From contig NC_059561.1 of NCBI RefSeq assembly GCF_905220415.1, positions 6,588,001-6,652,000 of the forward strand: a DNA stretch of 64,000 nucleotides. The letters are read 5' to 3'. Numbering within the stretch: position 1 is the stretch's first letter; each line of letters begins with the position of its first letter. The DNA comes from Colias croceus (taxonomy: Eukaryota; Arthropoda; Insecta; Lepidoptera; Pieridae). The notes below the pieces were generated by a model. That model ran no database searches and had not been told where the DNA came from. It was given only the letters and a program-made list of their open reading frames with translations. This document shows positions 22,001-31,842 of this stretch, one piece after another. The position numbers and the translations under genes are program-made.

Positions 22001-25000
22001 TTGACCCTTGAGTGTCACTTAGCCCTAACTAAGGTATGTGACCTGGGAAATTCCCTAGTACTACAATGGATAAAAGGACACAGTAACTCACGTGGAAACG
22101 ATGCTGCTGATATACTAGCCAGAAGGGCATCTGAAACACCGGTCATGGGACCTTTTCCCATTATACCGATACCTGCTAGCTGGACCCGGATGATGATTAC
22201 CCAGCTCACTAGCACTGCTCAGAGAGCAGAATGGTCGAGCAGATCTGACTGCAAGCAAGCCAGAGAAGCCCTACCGGACATTGACTCGAGACTTGCACGT
22301 CGGCTTCTCAACCTACGTAGAGTGCAACTACGCGTAATAACAGGGACCCTCACAGGGCACGGCCCCTTTAACAAACATCTCTTCAATCTAGGGATCACAG
22401 ACAGTCCGCTATGCAGAGCTTGCATGGCGACCGAGGAAACGGCAGCCCACGTCATCATGGAATGTAAGGGGGTTGCGGAGTACAGGGCAAGACACCTGGG
22501 GTCTCCTGGGTCCCTCCCCGAAGCCTTTGGCAGCCCTCACAAGCTGCTTGGCTTCATGGAGGAGCTCGGGTGGTTTCAGTTTTAGCTGGTTTCCCCCACC
22601 TCCCTCTCTCACGCAAAATAGGCGCTTGACGTCGAGTTGCGGAGAAATGCCCGTCTATTATTATTATCGTTTTATTGTGACTATCGTGAAGGCATCGCAT
22701 GAAACTAAACGGGTTTGATAACAATATTATTCATAATTGTTTCATCAATCAATTGTTACTAATTTAACCTTATTATAATTATCCCGTCATTTTTATGCTA
22801 ATCTGATATTACTATAGGTATGCGATAACATTTATTTATACTACTAACTAGCTTTCCGCCCGCGGCTTCGCCCGCGTTTTTAAAGAAAAACCCGTATAGT
22901 TCCCGTTCCCGAGGGATTTCCGGGATAAAACCTATCCTATCTCTCAAGTTGGATAGAACTGCACATGGTGTGCGAATTTTATTATAATCGGTTAAGTGGT
23001 TTAGGATATATTAAGATTAATGAGGGTATTTTAAATTTTTCATATCTTGCGTACATTGCTTTTCTACCTAATATTTTTTTTACCTGTTTACCTTTTGCCC
23101 TGGTTTCCTGAGAGTGATCACTACTTTACTTGATTTTTTGTGTCACAAATAGGTTCCTTTATACATATAAGATTCTATTAGTGTTGAAAAAAAAAATAAA
23201 CTTTACGTATTTCGCTATTAATTATTATTTATTGTTGACAGTTATACGCAAAGAAATTGCGTCCACCGCATGTATCTTGTGCGGTATCCTTAGAAGAAGA
23301 TAATGTTTGTGTTTGGGACGCAGGTTCGTCTCTAGTGGCCAGGGATGTATGGGGGAGATGGCAGTTGGTGAGTAATTAATATTTTCTTTGTCTGTAAATG
23401 GAAATTGTTGATGAGTGCTTAATTGAGACATGGACAAAGGCCATTTGATTGCAGATGAATTTTCAATTATAATCAGTAATCACAAACCAAATAAAACTTT
23501 TTTATAGTATAAATAGACTAATTAATTTACATAAAAAAGATTTTTAATAGATACCAAATATGTAAAAAAAACAATTACTCTTGGATTATTATTACAGAAT
23601 TAATATGCGAACCTCACTTCTCTAACACCGCATTTACACATTCGTGCGAGTAGCATTTATACGAACGCGCTATATTATGCTTGTTCGTTATTCGCCTCGT
23701 TATTTGTATGAATGTTTAAAGGCGGTGAAAGGATTAATTTGTTTTACTAATTATCTGACTTCAACGCTACTAAAAACATTACTAGGTATTTCTTTATTTT
23801 TTGAGTGTTAAAAATGTAGTGGATAAAAATTTAATTGCAATTTATTGATCCTAATTTATAATTTTAGTTAGGTATAGGCGTCCGCGGGCCAGGCTGTGGA
23901 GCGCCGTCCCGGTATTTGGATATTATGAGCTATTTCCCCTGGATAGAAAGCACATTGAATAAATTCAGACGTATCACCATATCTAAGATGTCCAAACACA
24001 AGTATATATTGAGAGGTTAGTTGTTGTCTAATGTCTATACATCAATACTTATTACTTACTAGCTTTCCACCCGCGGCATCGCCCGCGCAGTCAAAGAAAA
24101 ACCCGCATAGTTCCCGTTCCCGTGGGATTTCCGGGATAAAACCTATACTATGTCCTTTCTTGGGTATCAAAATATCTCTATATCAAATTTCATGCAAATT
24201 GGTTCAGTAGTTAAGGCGTGATTGAGTAACAGACAGACAGAGTTACTTTCGCATTTATAATATGAGTATGGATTATAAAAGAGGGTATTTTTAAATATGT
24301 ACTCAATACTTTTTCCAAATTCCAACAAACTACAAAAAAGGGTTCTTAATTCAATTGTATTCTTTTTGTGTTTGTTATTTTAGAAGTTTCGACTACATAG
24401 CTGCGTAGGTGAAGCGATTTTTATGATTATTTTTTTTTATTTTAAAAAAGCAGGTGCCTTTCAGCTCTCATTTAATTTGGTTTGAATCTAAAAATGTCAA
24501 CTTAAGTTTGTTAAAAGTAATTAATTATTATTGATATGTTCCATGATCCATCCTACACACAGTGTAGTTCAAATAATTAGCTACAACACAGAATTTTTGG
24601 TATATATGTGTTAATGATTTTTGAAGTGAAACTTCTTTATCGGGGTTGGAAAAAAATTTAGTGTTCATTTTTTCGTTACGCGTGACATTTTCCGTTACGC
24701 GCCATCTTTTTCTTATCCACGCGTGATTCGACGTATTTCTGTAAAGTTGCATATATACATTTTTTTTTACATAAGGTCATAAAGAAGTTTCACTTCTTAC
24801 GTGTGTACACCAGTATACGCACACATTTTTTCTTATATTTCAGGAGGCAGTACAGCTTACCAACGGTTCGGAAACTGTGATGAAGAAGAGAAAGTAAATC
24901 TTGTGTACCGAGAGATGATATCGTTGCGTACTGATAACGATCAATTCCAGTTTCTTACGTATAATGTACATTTTTTGATATAATATAAAAAAATGTTGTA

Positions 25001-27198
25001 TATGTTACACCGCCCGCGGCTTCGCACGCTTTGTCTAAAACCTAATAAAATCTATACATATAATAAATCTGTAGTAGGGTCAATTCTGTACATTGAAAAT
25101 ATTGAAAAAATAAATAGCAGGGGGTGTTACTGGATCGATACCAAACCCAAATATGTGATTAAAAAAATTTTTGTCTGTCTGTCTGTCTGTATGTGAAGGC
25201 ATCACGTGAAAACTAGCGGTTCGATTTCGATGAAACTTGGTATAATTATACCTTATTATCCTGGGCGTAAAATAGGATACTTTTTATCCTGAAAAAATAT
25301 GTAGAAAAAAATTAATCTTAATTTTTCAGTTTTATCCATAGACGTTGTTCCGTAGAACCGCGAACACACGTTGCGTATTATTATAGGCCTAGCCGTATTT
25401 AGGAATTGGGTCCAATAGATATTTATAAGATGTTATTGACAGAGGTACTCAAAATGGAGAAATAACCATCCACGCGAAGACCGACATCCGCGCGGACGGA
25501 GTCGCGGGCGGAAGCTAGTATATAATAAAATCTTCATCTTGAATCACTCTATCTATTAAAAAACCGCATCAAAATCCGTTGCGGAGATTAAAGATTTAAG
25601 CATATAAAAGGAACATTGAACTTAAAGTTAAATAAAACCTAATGAACGGTCCATACTATGATTTGAGCATTAAAATGACCTACATTTTTTTCCTTTTTAT
25701 TGATATTCCTATTAATAATACTAGATTTTCCTTCAACAGCTGTCTTTATACGACGATGTTGAGTTCACTTGCCTCACACTAGAACTAATCAACGCATCTG
25801 CTGTATCGGAAATGAGAGTGAAACATCTATGCACTAGGTACTCTAAGGGACCACCGTGTTATGCATATAAAGGTAATTTGATAACTTTAAGAACTGAATT
25901 TTAGTTATTTTGGGATTTCTGCACTATACAAATAGATACGTGTTTTATAGTCTTTATGAGGGTTTCTTTACATTAAATATGAAAAAAAAAATACTACTTG
26001 TCTCAAAAATGTGACTTAGTAGTCATTAAAAGTATTATACCCTCTATGTACTTTTCTATTCTTCCGTCCACTGACGAACAATAGACAAGCTCAAATATTG
26101 TCCGAATCAAAACTCTGCCTAAGCGTCTAGGCATAGTTTTATAATAAGCGAATACAATAGACTTATTTTAATTCCACAAATAAAATATATGTATAATGTA
26201 AATTGGAATGAATGCAATATCTACATAATGCCACTTGAAAAAATTTAAATGCCATACGTCAATGCTTAAATACTTGCTTATAATTCTAGGCTCTGTTTTC
26301 GAAATATCAGTCTACCTAATGTTTTCTGACACATGCCGTTTCGAAATGTTCGCATGGGGTTTCAAGAAGAATATGACGTTAATAGACATTCAGGCTTGGA
26401 AATGGGAAGAGGGGACCTATTATGAAGATTTTACTATGCTACCAGTCGAATATCGAGGACCCACGCATTTAACAGAGTTTGGTTTTGAACCGCTCGATAT
26501 GGGAATGTGGGTACCGGAATATGAATTGTGGACGACGACCGAATTTGATAATAGCACCTGGTCTAGTACGACGAAGAAGCCTAAGATGATAGCTGGTATG
26601 TTTTTTGTTTTATTTTGTAATATTGCTTATGCCATCTGGATATTGCCATAGCTATATTATCTTCATTTTAAATAACTAGCTTTCCGCCAGCGGCTTCGCC
26701 CGCGTAGTCTAATAAAAATCCGCAGTTCCCGTTCCCGTGGGATTTCCGGGATAAAACTTATCCTATGTCCTTCCACAGGTTCCACGATACCTCTGTACCA
26801 AATTTTAACAAATTCCATACAGTACTTTTTGATATTAGCCCGGAAATACATACAGACAAAAATTCTAAAAACTATACTTTTAGCTTCGATATCGATTGTA
26901 GATCACGCCCCAAGTATACTTTTAAAAAGTATTCAATGTACAGTTTTGACTTTCCTACGAATTTATTATATGTATTGATTTTTTTTCACTATATTTATTT
27001 TAAACATTTTTAGATGACGCAACACCACCTCCTCAGAAAGCTGAAAAGAAACGGCCAAGAGAAACTACCACCACGGAGGCGGGAGTCAAAACCACGCCTA
27101 CTACTATATCCCCAAATATGTCATTTATATTATTTATGACGGGAAAACCGAATTTTGATATAGCATACACACAGAAACCTAATTATGCTAAGAATTAA
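19097..27198 (+). CDS. SPH1: secreted serine protease homologue with lost catalytic triad
   Basis: Twelve exons: 19097-19139, 19524-19649, 20016-20124, 20459-20595, 21045-21119, 21610-21692, 23242-23367, 23868-24015, 24844-24965, 25740-25872, 26290-26595 and 27014-27198 (1593 nt, 530 aa). Exon 1 is a signal peptide (MKCGLIIVCIVFGT). Residues about 28-275 follow an S1 trypsin-like fold: CGID near 28, RYPWLG at 46, then motifs at which the triad is lost. The His57 region reads VIAPAAD (79-83, His replaced by Ala), the Asp102 region YNTIALVQL (Thr126), and the Ser195 region CVWDAGSSL (Ala218). Residues about 283-455 form a further Cys-containing module shared with SPH2. Residues 455-530 are a Thr/Pro-rich tail missing in SPH2. 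Inference: an extracellular non-enzymatic protein; partner unknown. Introns hold LINE, SINE and MITE insertions. Splice sites were read by eye and supported by matching SPH2 phases. Confidence 0.83.
19185..19302 (+). repeat. LINE 3'-end fragment with (TTCTA)n tail, SPH1 intron 1
   Basis: It runs from GTGCCAAATCGCCAAATTGT through GTGTGCATTGTACAATAAAG to repeated TTCTA. The same sequence occurs inverted at 47925-48045. This is typical of a 5'-truncated retrotransposon end. Confidence 0.6.
19400..19466 (+). repeat. Fragment related to the repeat at 2128-2262
   Basis: It contains GCGTCGCCCATACGCACC and AGTGCGTTGCCGGTCTTTA, a shortened relative of the dispersed CGCCGCCCAT..GTTGCCGGCCTT repeat. 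Confidence 0.45.
19743..19835. mobile_element. ~93-bp MITE flanked by TTAA (piggyBac-like)
   Basis: TTAA lies at 19739-19742 and 19836-19839. Ends are CCCATTGAGCCCCC and GGGGGCTGAG, inverted over the inner AGCCCCC. A central palindrome (CACAATAGATTTTCTATTGTG) is perfect. TTAA flanks suggest piggyBac-type mobilisation. It sits in SPH1 intron 2, next to a SINE tail. Confidence 0.55.
19858..19985 (+). mobile_element. SINE-like 3' part, SPH1 intron 2
   Basis: It contains CCATACCAAATTTCATCAAA and ACAGACAGACTGACAGAGTT and ends TTATAATATTAGTATGGATT. Its tail matches 24230-24274. The head is missing or displaced by the adjacent MITE. Confidence 0.65.
20643..20812 (+). mobile_element. SINE-like element, SPH1 intron 4
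   Basis: The head ACTAGTGGTCCGCCCCGGCT is followed by the shared CCATACCAAATTTCATGCAA block and a GACAGACAGACAGG tract. The terminal TATGGAT segment is absent. Confidence 0.7.
21705..22700 (+). mobile_element. 5'-truncated non-LTR retrotransposon: RNase H domain and 3' UTR
   Basis: An intact 282-codon frame (21737-22585) encodes an RNase H domain with FIDGSKTGNGTGAGVF (first Asp), VFQAECLGLLLAAS (Glu), ILSDSKAALMAI (Asp) and QWIKGHSNSRGNDAAD (last Asp). A C-terminal zinc-knuckle-like CRACMATEETAAHVIMEC follows. This order is typical of the 3' ends of I/LOA/R1-type LINEs. Reverse transcriptase is missing. It lies sense in SPH1 intron 6, beginning about 15 bp after the exon 6 donor. The uninterrupted frame points to a fairly recent insertion. 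Confidence 0.85.
22847..23018 (+). mobile_element. SINE-like element, SPH1 intron 6
   Basis: The head is ACTAGCTTTCCGCCCGCGGC. It carries the block TATCCTATCTCTCAAGTTGG and ends ATATATTAAGAT, as does 37003-37192. Confidence 0.8.
24057..24274 (+). mobile_element. SINE-like element, SPH1 intron 8
   Basis: The head ACTAGCTTTCCACCCGCGGC leads to TTCCCGTTCCCGTGGGATTT, then the GGTTCAGTAGTTAAGGCGTG block, GACAGACAGAG and the end TATGAGTATGGATT. Confidence 0.82.
24623..24826 (+). mobile_element. GAAGTGAAACTTC-ended element, copy 2, abutting SPH1 exon 9
   Basis: It begins GAAGTGAAACTTCTTTATCG and ends AAAGAAGTTTCACTTC, followed by the hairpin GTGTGTACACCAGTATACGC. The interior includes CCACGCGTGATTCGACGTAT, shared with copies at 45072 and 50585. 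It ends 18 bp before the first base of exon 9, so only a short T-rich tract and CAG separate it from the exon. Confidence 0.8.
25010..25620 (+). mobile_element. SINE-like element interrupted by another SINE
   Basis: The head CACCGCCCGCGGCTTCGCAC (25010) and body CTTGAATCACTCTATCTATT (25537 onward) belong to one element like the uninterrupted copy at 49085-49275. A 469-bp element has been inserted between them. It lies in SPH1 intron 9. Confidence 0.8.
25054..25522 (-). mobile_element. SINE-like (CTGT)n family, copy 3, nested with 11-bp target duplication
   Basis: TAATAAAATCT flanks the insert at 25043-25053 and 25523-25533. The element has the family's full structure on the - strand. A target duplication of 11 bp and a nested position favour retroposition over rolling-circle insertion for this family. 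Confidence 0.82.
26675..26980 (+). mobile_element. SINE-like element, SPH1 intron 11
   Basis: The head is ACTAGCTTTCCGCCAGCGGC. The rest carries CATACAGTACTTTTTGATAT, GAAATACATACAGACAAAAA, TTCAATGTACAGTTTTGACT and the end TTATATGTATTGAT. An 82-codon ORF over it is spurious. Confidence 0.8.
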
Positions 27199-27202
27199 TA
27201 AA
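27197..27202 (+). terminator. AATAAA overlapping the SPH1 stop codon
   Basis: The stop TAA at 27196-27198 shares two bases with AATAAA. A second AATAAA near 27459 is a more conventional candidate for the real cleavage signal. Confidence 0.4.
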
Positions 27203-27525
27203 TTCCCTTTGTTATACTATAATATTGATTTTGCATGTGGATTTTGATATGTGTATAATTAAAAAAATAATTAATTTAAACTAAAAACGATAGACTTTTG
27301 TATGATGATATTAAAAAAATATTGTAATCATTTTTATTCTATTGTTATTTATCAATGACATCAACACAAAACAAATATTTTTTTTAACATTACATGAACG
27401 TACAATTATTGTGATGATGGCCTTTCATGTTGATTTATATGAATAATGTGATTTAAGAAATAAAGAAGAAAAAGGAATTTTTCATTACTAGAAAAATCTG
27501 TTGCAAGCTAGAGATTTTTTATATT

Positions 27526-27722
27526 ATACTAGCTGCTCCGCGCGGTTTCACCCCCGTGGCTACACTCCTATTGGTCGTAGCGTGATGATATATAGCCTAT
27601 AGCCTTCCTCGATAAATAGCTATCTAACACCGAAAGAATTTTTCAAATCGGACCAGATAGTTCCCGAGATTAGCGCGTTCAAACAAACAAACTCTTCAGC
27701 TTTATAATATTAGTATAGATTA
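27526..27722 (+). mobile_element. SINE-like element, CTAGCTGCTCCGCGCGGTTT type
   Basis: The head differs from the other copies and carries CATGATATAGCC-like text (GATGATATATAGCCTATAGC). It then has TCGGACCAGATAGTTCCCGA and the end TTATAATATTAGTATAGATT. A reversed relative is at 57595-57715. Confidence 0.7.
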
Positions 27723-28345
27723 GAAAATATTTTAAAACTGTTAATCTTTAAGAAGCTATCACCTCCTGCAGTATCTTGTGCTTTTAAATAAAAAAGAAAA
27801 CGAAATATGTTTCAATCATTTATTCATAGCTTTTTTAACATAAATTGAATACTGTACATTCTCACCACTACTGGCATGTAAATATACCTTTATATTATGT
27901 CTTACTAATAAAAAGTTTAACAATGGATAAATTTCTACCATTTTCTACCATAGCTGCGTCCTGCTCTTGCTCACGTGAAACGTCAATCATAAAAACAAGA
28001 GGTTATTGCAATAACTAATCCATTGCATAGCGAATGGGTAACATTTTATTTGTAAGACCGATAAATGAATGTATATTTTTCTGTACTATAACAATAATAA
28101 ATATTAAAAACTATATTAATACTTGATTGTATCAATATGTCCGTTCAAGTACAAGTTAAATATTATAAATCATAACATCTAAAGCGTAAACGTTAAAAAA
28201 ATATAATATGTCGGAGAATTTCAATAACTCTCCATAATTAATTATAATTAGGTAGATATGTGAAATAATATTAAACAATGACTCAGTGCGCACACCTTGC
28301 GCGGTCGATGTTAGTACCGAGACTATATCATCGAGCTACTGACTC
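27723..28345. other. Intergenic, nothing recognised
   Basis: AT-rich sequence between SPH1 and the long-inverted-repeat element. No coding signal. Confidence 0.4.
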
Positions 28346-28349
28346 AAGG

Positions 28350-29460
28350 AATATAATAGTACGGGAGCTAGCAACGTTTAAAAAAAAGTCATTTTAGTAT
28401 AGTTGGGTTTTTGATATACTGTTTCTCTTGCTATTTCGGTTAGAGTCCGGGCTGTCTGGCTGGCCGCAGTGGTTGCGTTTATTAGTGCGCATCTTATCTG
28501 CACAGGAAAATATCCTTAATTTAAAGTCATTTTTTAACGCGTAATTTTTAATCTTTTGCCTTTAGATAGATCCATCAGACATAATTTTTTTATTGCAAGA
28601 CGTTTTTTTCGTTGTAAAATAGGTGCCATACGCAATTTTTATTTCAAAATAACTAAAATGTCATCGAAATAAGTGAAATTACATCAACATGAGTCCGCTT
28701 AAAAGGTAAGTAATAACTTTATTATTTATATTATATTATCCTTTTTTAATACTTATATTGAATAATTAGTAAACTAATATTTTTAATAGATGGTTTCATA
28801 TTTATTACACTTTTGGGTATAAATATGAATTTGATGATATTTGTATTTTCTAGTGTTTGATTTTACGCGAGTATTATACATTTTGAAATTAAAGACTTGG
28901 GAAAATAATACAATGAATAAATCGCGTTTAAAATCCGTTAAAAAGTCTTTAATTTCTTGATGATATTTGGTTTTTATCAAGTTTACATTAACGTCCTATT
29001 GGAGGTTCGTTGGGAAAAAGGAGGCGATATGGTAGATTGTTGCAAAAAAACTGTAAATAGTAAAATGAATATTATATATAGTATAAGTAACACAGTGATT
29101 ACTTATCCTTCACTGGGACTCATGTTGATGGAATTTCACTTATTTCGATGATATTTTAATTATTTTGAAATAAAAATTGCGTCTGGCACCTATTTAACAA
29201 CGAAAAAAACGTCTTGCAATAAAAAATGTATGTCTAATGAATCAATCTAAAGGCAAACGATTAAAAATTACGCGTTAAAAAATGACTTTAAATTAAGGAT
29301 ATTTTCCTGTGCAGATAAGATGCGCACTAATAAACGCAACCACTGCGGCCAGCCAGACAGCCCGGACTGTAACCGAAATAGCAAGAGGAACAGCATATCA
29401 AAGAACCAACTATACTAAAATGCTCACTTGTCAACGTTGCTACCTCCTAGAATATAAACC
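28350..29460. mobile_element. ~1.1-kb element with ~350-bp inverted arms
   Basis: Left arm about 28350-28720 and right arm about 29095-29460 are inverted copies with scattered differences. Landmarks are CATTTTAGTATAGTTGG at 28390 against CTATACTAAAATG ending at 29422, and CCGGGCTGTCTGGCTGGCCG against CGGCCAGCCAGACAGCCCGG. Outermost similarity extends to the AGCAACGTT segments. The spacer of about 375 bp has no recognisable gene. No clear target duplication was found. It resembles a foldback or long-TIR non-autonomous element. Confidence 0.78.
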
Positions 29461-29665
29461 ATAGCATGGCCCGTAACCCCATGCATTTCATATCAATTCA
29501 ATATCGACATAATGTTGTACACCAAAGAGTACATTGTAATAGGAATGTATAGCCACATAACAACTACTCTGTTATAATTCTCTCTCAAATATAAAAAAAT
29601 AACTGCTTGTTTGTTCGCATGGACCGCTTCTACGCCAGTTTATAATATGTATTCTATAATTATAC

Positions 29666-31412
29666 TTAAATATATCCATTATCAACGCAATGCACTACAT
29701 TGTTGGCTTCTCTTAATCTACCCTCTTTAGTTGCAATTGGCTGTAGTTTCCAAAAGTCGTCGATGTTCTTCTTTTCGTTGCCCTGAAAATGATTTTTTTT
29801 TATATAAACATAAATTCACATTCGACGATAGCCTGATATGAAACACTTTATTAGGAAATGTTAGGCAAAAACGAGATTTATAATATTATCTATCTACCTT
29901 CAAAAAAAAAATAACATAATATTGAATCTCATACTTCATAGTATTAATGAACAATAGAAAGATAAAATACCATTTCACATACAACTAATTTCTATTTCAT
30001 TTCATTTACCTCCATATCCATAACAATTGCATCTTCAGGACTTAATATGATGAATGGCGTAGATTCAAAACTAAATGCGAGACCGAAGTACGAATATTTC
30101 TTAACTTCACCCATAAAAGTATCCCAAGAATACACATTGTCTGGATTACTACCTAATTCCTTTATTTGATTCGATAACACACTGTAATAATTCTTCAATA
30201 TATCGTCATAGTGCTTTAATAGTAACTCTTGGTCTGTACATGCATAGATACAAAATATCAAGTCCAAAACTGGACTAGCATATCTTGATAGTTGAAAATC
30301 TATCATTTTAGCATCAACTACTTTACTGTTTTGATATCTGTATAGAAAATTGGTTGTCCAACAATCACCGTGTGAAATAACACCGTTAGTTTTATCTTGA
30401 ACTGCTTTAATCATATCTTGGTAGCGTTCAGGAACAGCAAATGCTTTGACTTTTTCCACATAAATGGTATTGGGATATTCTTTTTCAACTGCGTCTATAG
30501 CAATGCCTGATATTCTTTTCCAAAACCTGGCATACCAATCTGTATAATTTGGATCGTAATAGGTTTCGAATACTGTACTGCTGATTTCAGCAAACTCCTC
30601 TGGTCTTTGATCGCGCATTGCAAATGACAATGCATGAAATTTGGCTAAAACTTCTGACGTTAGTTTAAAATGTTCATAGTCAATGCCCTCTTGACGTACC
30701 GGGCTGCCATATTTATCAAGAGATGCATCTTCTAAACATATTACATCATTAACTCCATCAGAGAGAGCTAGGAATAAATTTACGTAATGTGTGAACGGAT
30801 GGGTGACTCGTTTTTCTGCTTGAAATTCAAGTAGTACAGGCAAGACGTTTTGATAGACGTTTATTTCGTTTTTGAAAAAGTCGTGGCTCCGGAATGTGAG
30901 GCGACGACAAACGTTCTTGGGAATTGTTTTAAGGACTACTTGCACGTGCACGGACTCTCCATTAATAATTCCATATATTTTAATTCTCATTACTTCGCTT
31001 AGATATGAATCGCCTTTGCCTGTTTCACTGACATACTGTAAATGAAATATTTCATAGTCAATAAATATTTTAAAACTGAGTTTAAAAATGAATTCCAAAT
31101 CATGATCAGACACATAACTTCTAGGCCTTTCCAGATAGAATTTGAATTTCATTTATATTATTACAAATAGCATAGCAAACAAGCACGCAAATGTTTGTTG
31201 ACTGACAGAATAATACAATTTACCAGAAAATTATAGTAATGTATGTATGATGTTTTTTAATAAATTTCTTTTAAAAATGTAATACCTAATAATCTTACCT
31301 CCCAATGACTGAAGGTGGCTGGTTTTTGAAACCATTTAGAGAGAGCTTTATCAAGTTCTTCACTGGTTAATAAGGCTGAAATTTGTAATAGAGATCTTTT
31401 CTCTTCTGCCAT
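29666..31412 (-). CDS. EcKL: ecdysteroid kinase-like protein
   Basis: Three exons: 31412-31299, 31035-30010 and 29782-29666 (1257 nt, 418 aa), all joined at phase 0. The start MAEEKRSLLQISALL precedes HWE|YVSETGKGDSYLSEVM, the family's glycine-rich ATP-binding entry. VVLKTIPK carries the likely ATP-contacting Lys (about 74). The catalytic loop is HGDCWTTNFLY (His about 260) and the metal-binding motif is IDFQLSRY (Asp about 284). The last exon ends NNVVHCVDNGYI, a common EcKL C-terminus. EcKL proteins are cytosolic small-molecule kinases of arthropods that phosphorylate ecdysteroids, and in some cases probably xenobiotics; the substrate cannot be read here. An internal ATG at 31152 is intronic, and reading through the exon 2 donor would give a false stop at 29992. 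No operon-like relation to the flanking SPH genes. Confidence 0.92.
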
Positions 31413-31766
31413 GATTTAATTTGTCCTTAATATTATTAGTAAACTTGGTAGTAGAGTATTAATATTAGGTACTTTAATATTGATGAGATGTATATTTATG
31501 AAATTAGTATTTTTTCTTAGATTGTAGTGCTGAAAAGCAAAAATTATGAATTATATAGTTTATTTAAATTGTAGTTATAAGAATCAAGCCTGAAATGGAA
31601 AAATTTAAGAATTTTTATTGGCTCTACCTTTAGTAGAATAAATTACCATGAAAAAATCAGGAAAATTTCTTAGGAAATAAATTATTTATCTGCAACATGT
31701 TATAAGTTGTAAGTTCTCACTAACAATTTCAAAACAAATAACTGTAAGTATATTATTTAGGTAATC
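31413..31766. other. EcKL 5' flank
   Basis: AT-rich upstream region. No core promoter motif could be assigned. Confidence 0.35.
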
Positions 31767-31842
31767 CCACGGGAACGGGAACAGGGAACTATCCGGGTTT
31801 TTCTTTGACTAGGCGGAAAAAGCTGTTGGCGGGAAGCTAGTA
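31767..31842 (-). mobile_element. SINE-like head fragment
   Basis: On the - strand it reads ACTAGCTTCCCGCCAACAGC and continues to GTTCCCGTTCCCGTGGGATT. Only the head is left. Confidence 0.6.

Noticed and set aside
22409..22612. ORFs antisense to the LINE RNase H region (also at 22015 and 22219)
   Set aside because: Shadows of the real frame on the other strand; no known motif.
24528..24752. ORFs over the GAAGTGAAACTTC-ended elements (24528 and 50580)
   Set aside because: Frames follow the repeat and are not conserved between its copies.
31035..31152. EcKL start at the ATG at 31152
   Set aside because: The upstream codons lack family similarity and a TTTACAG acceptor at 31036 joins in frame to exon 1 with a better N-terminus.
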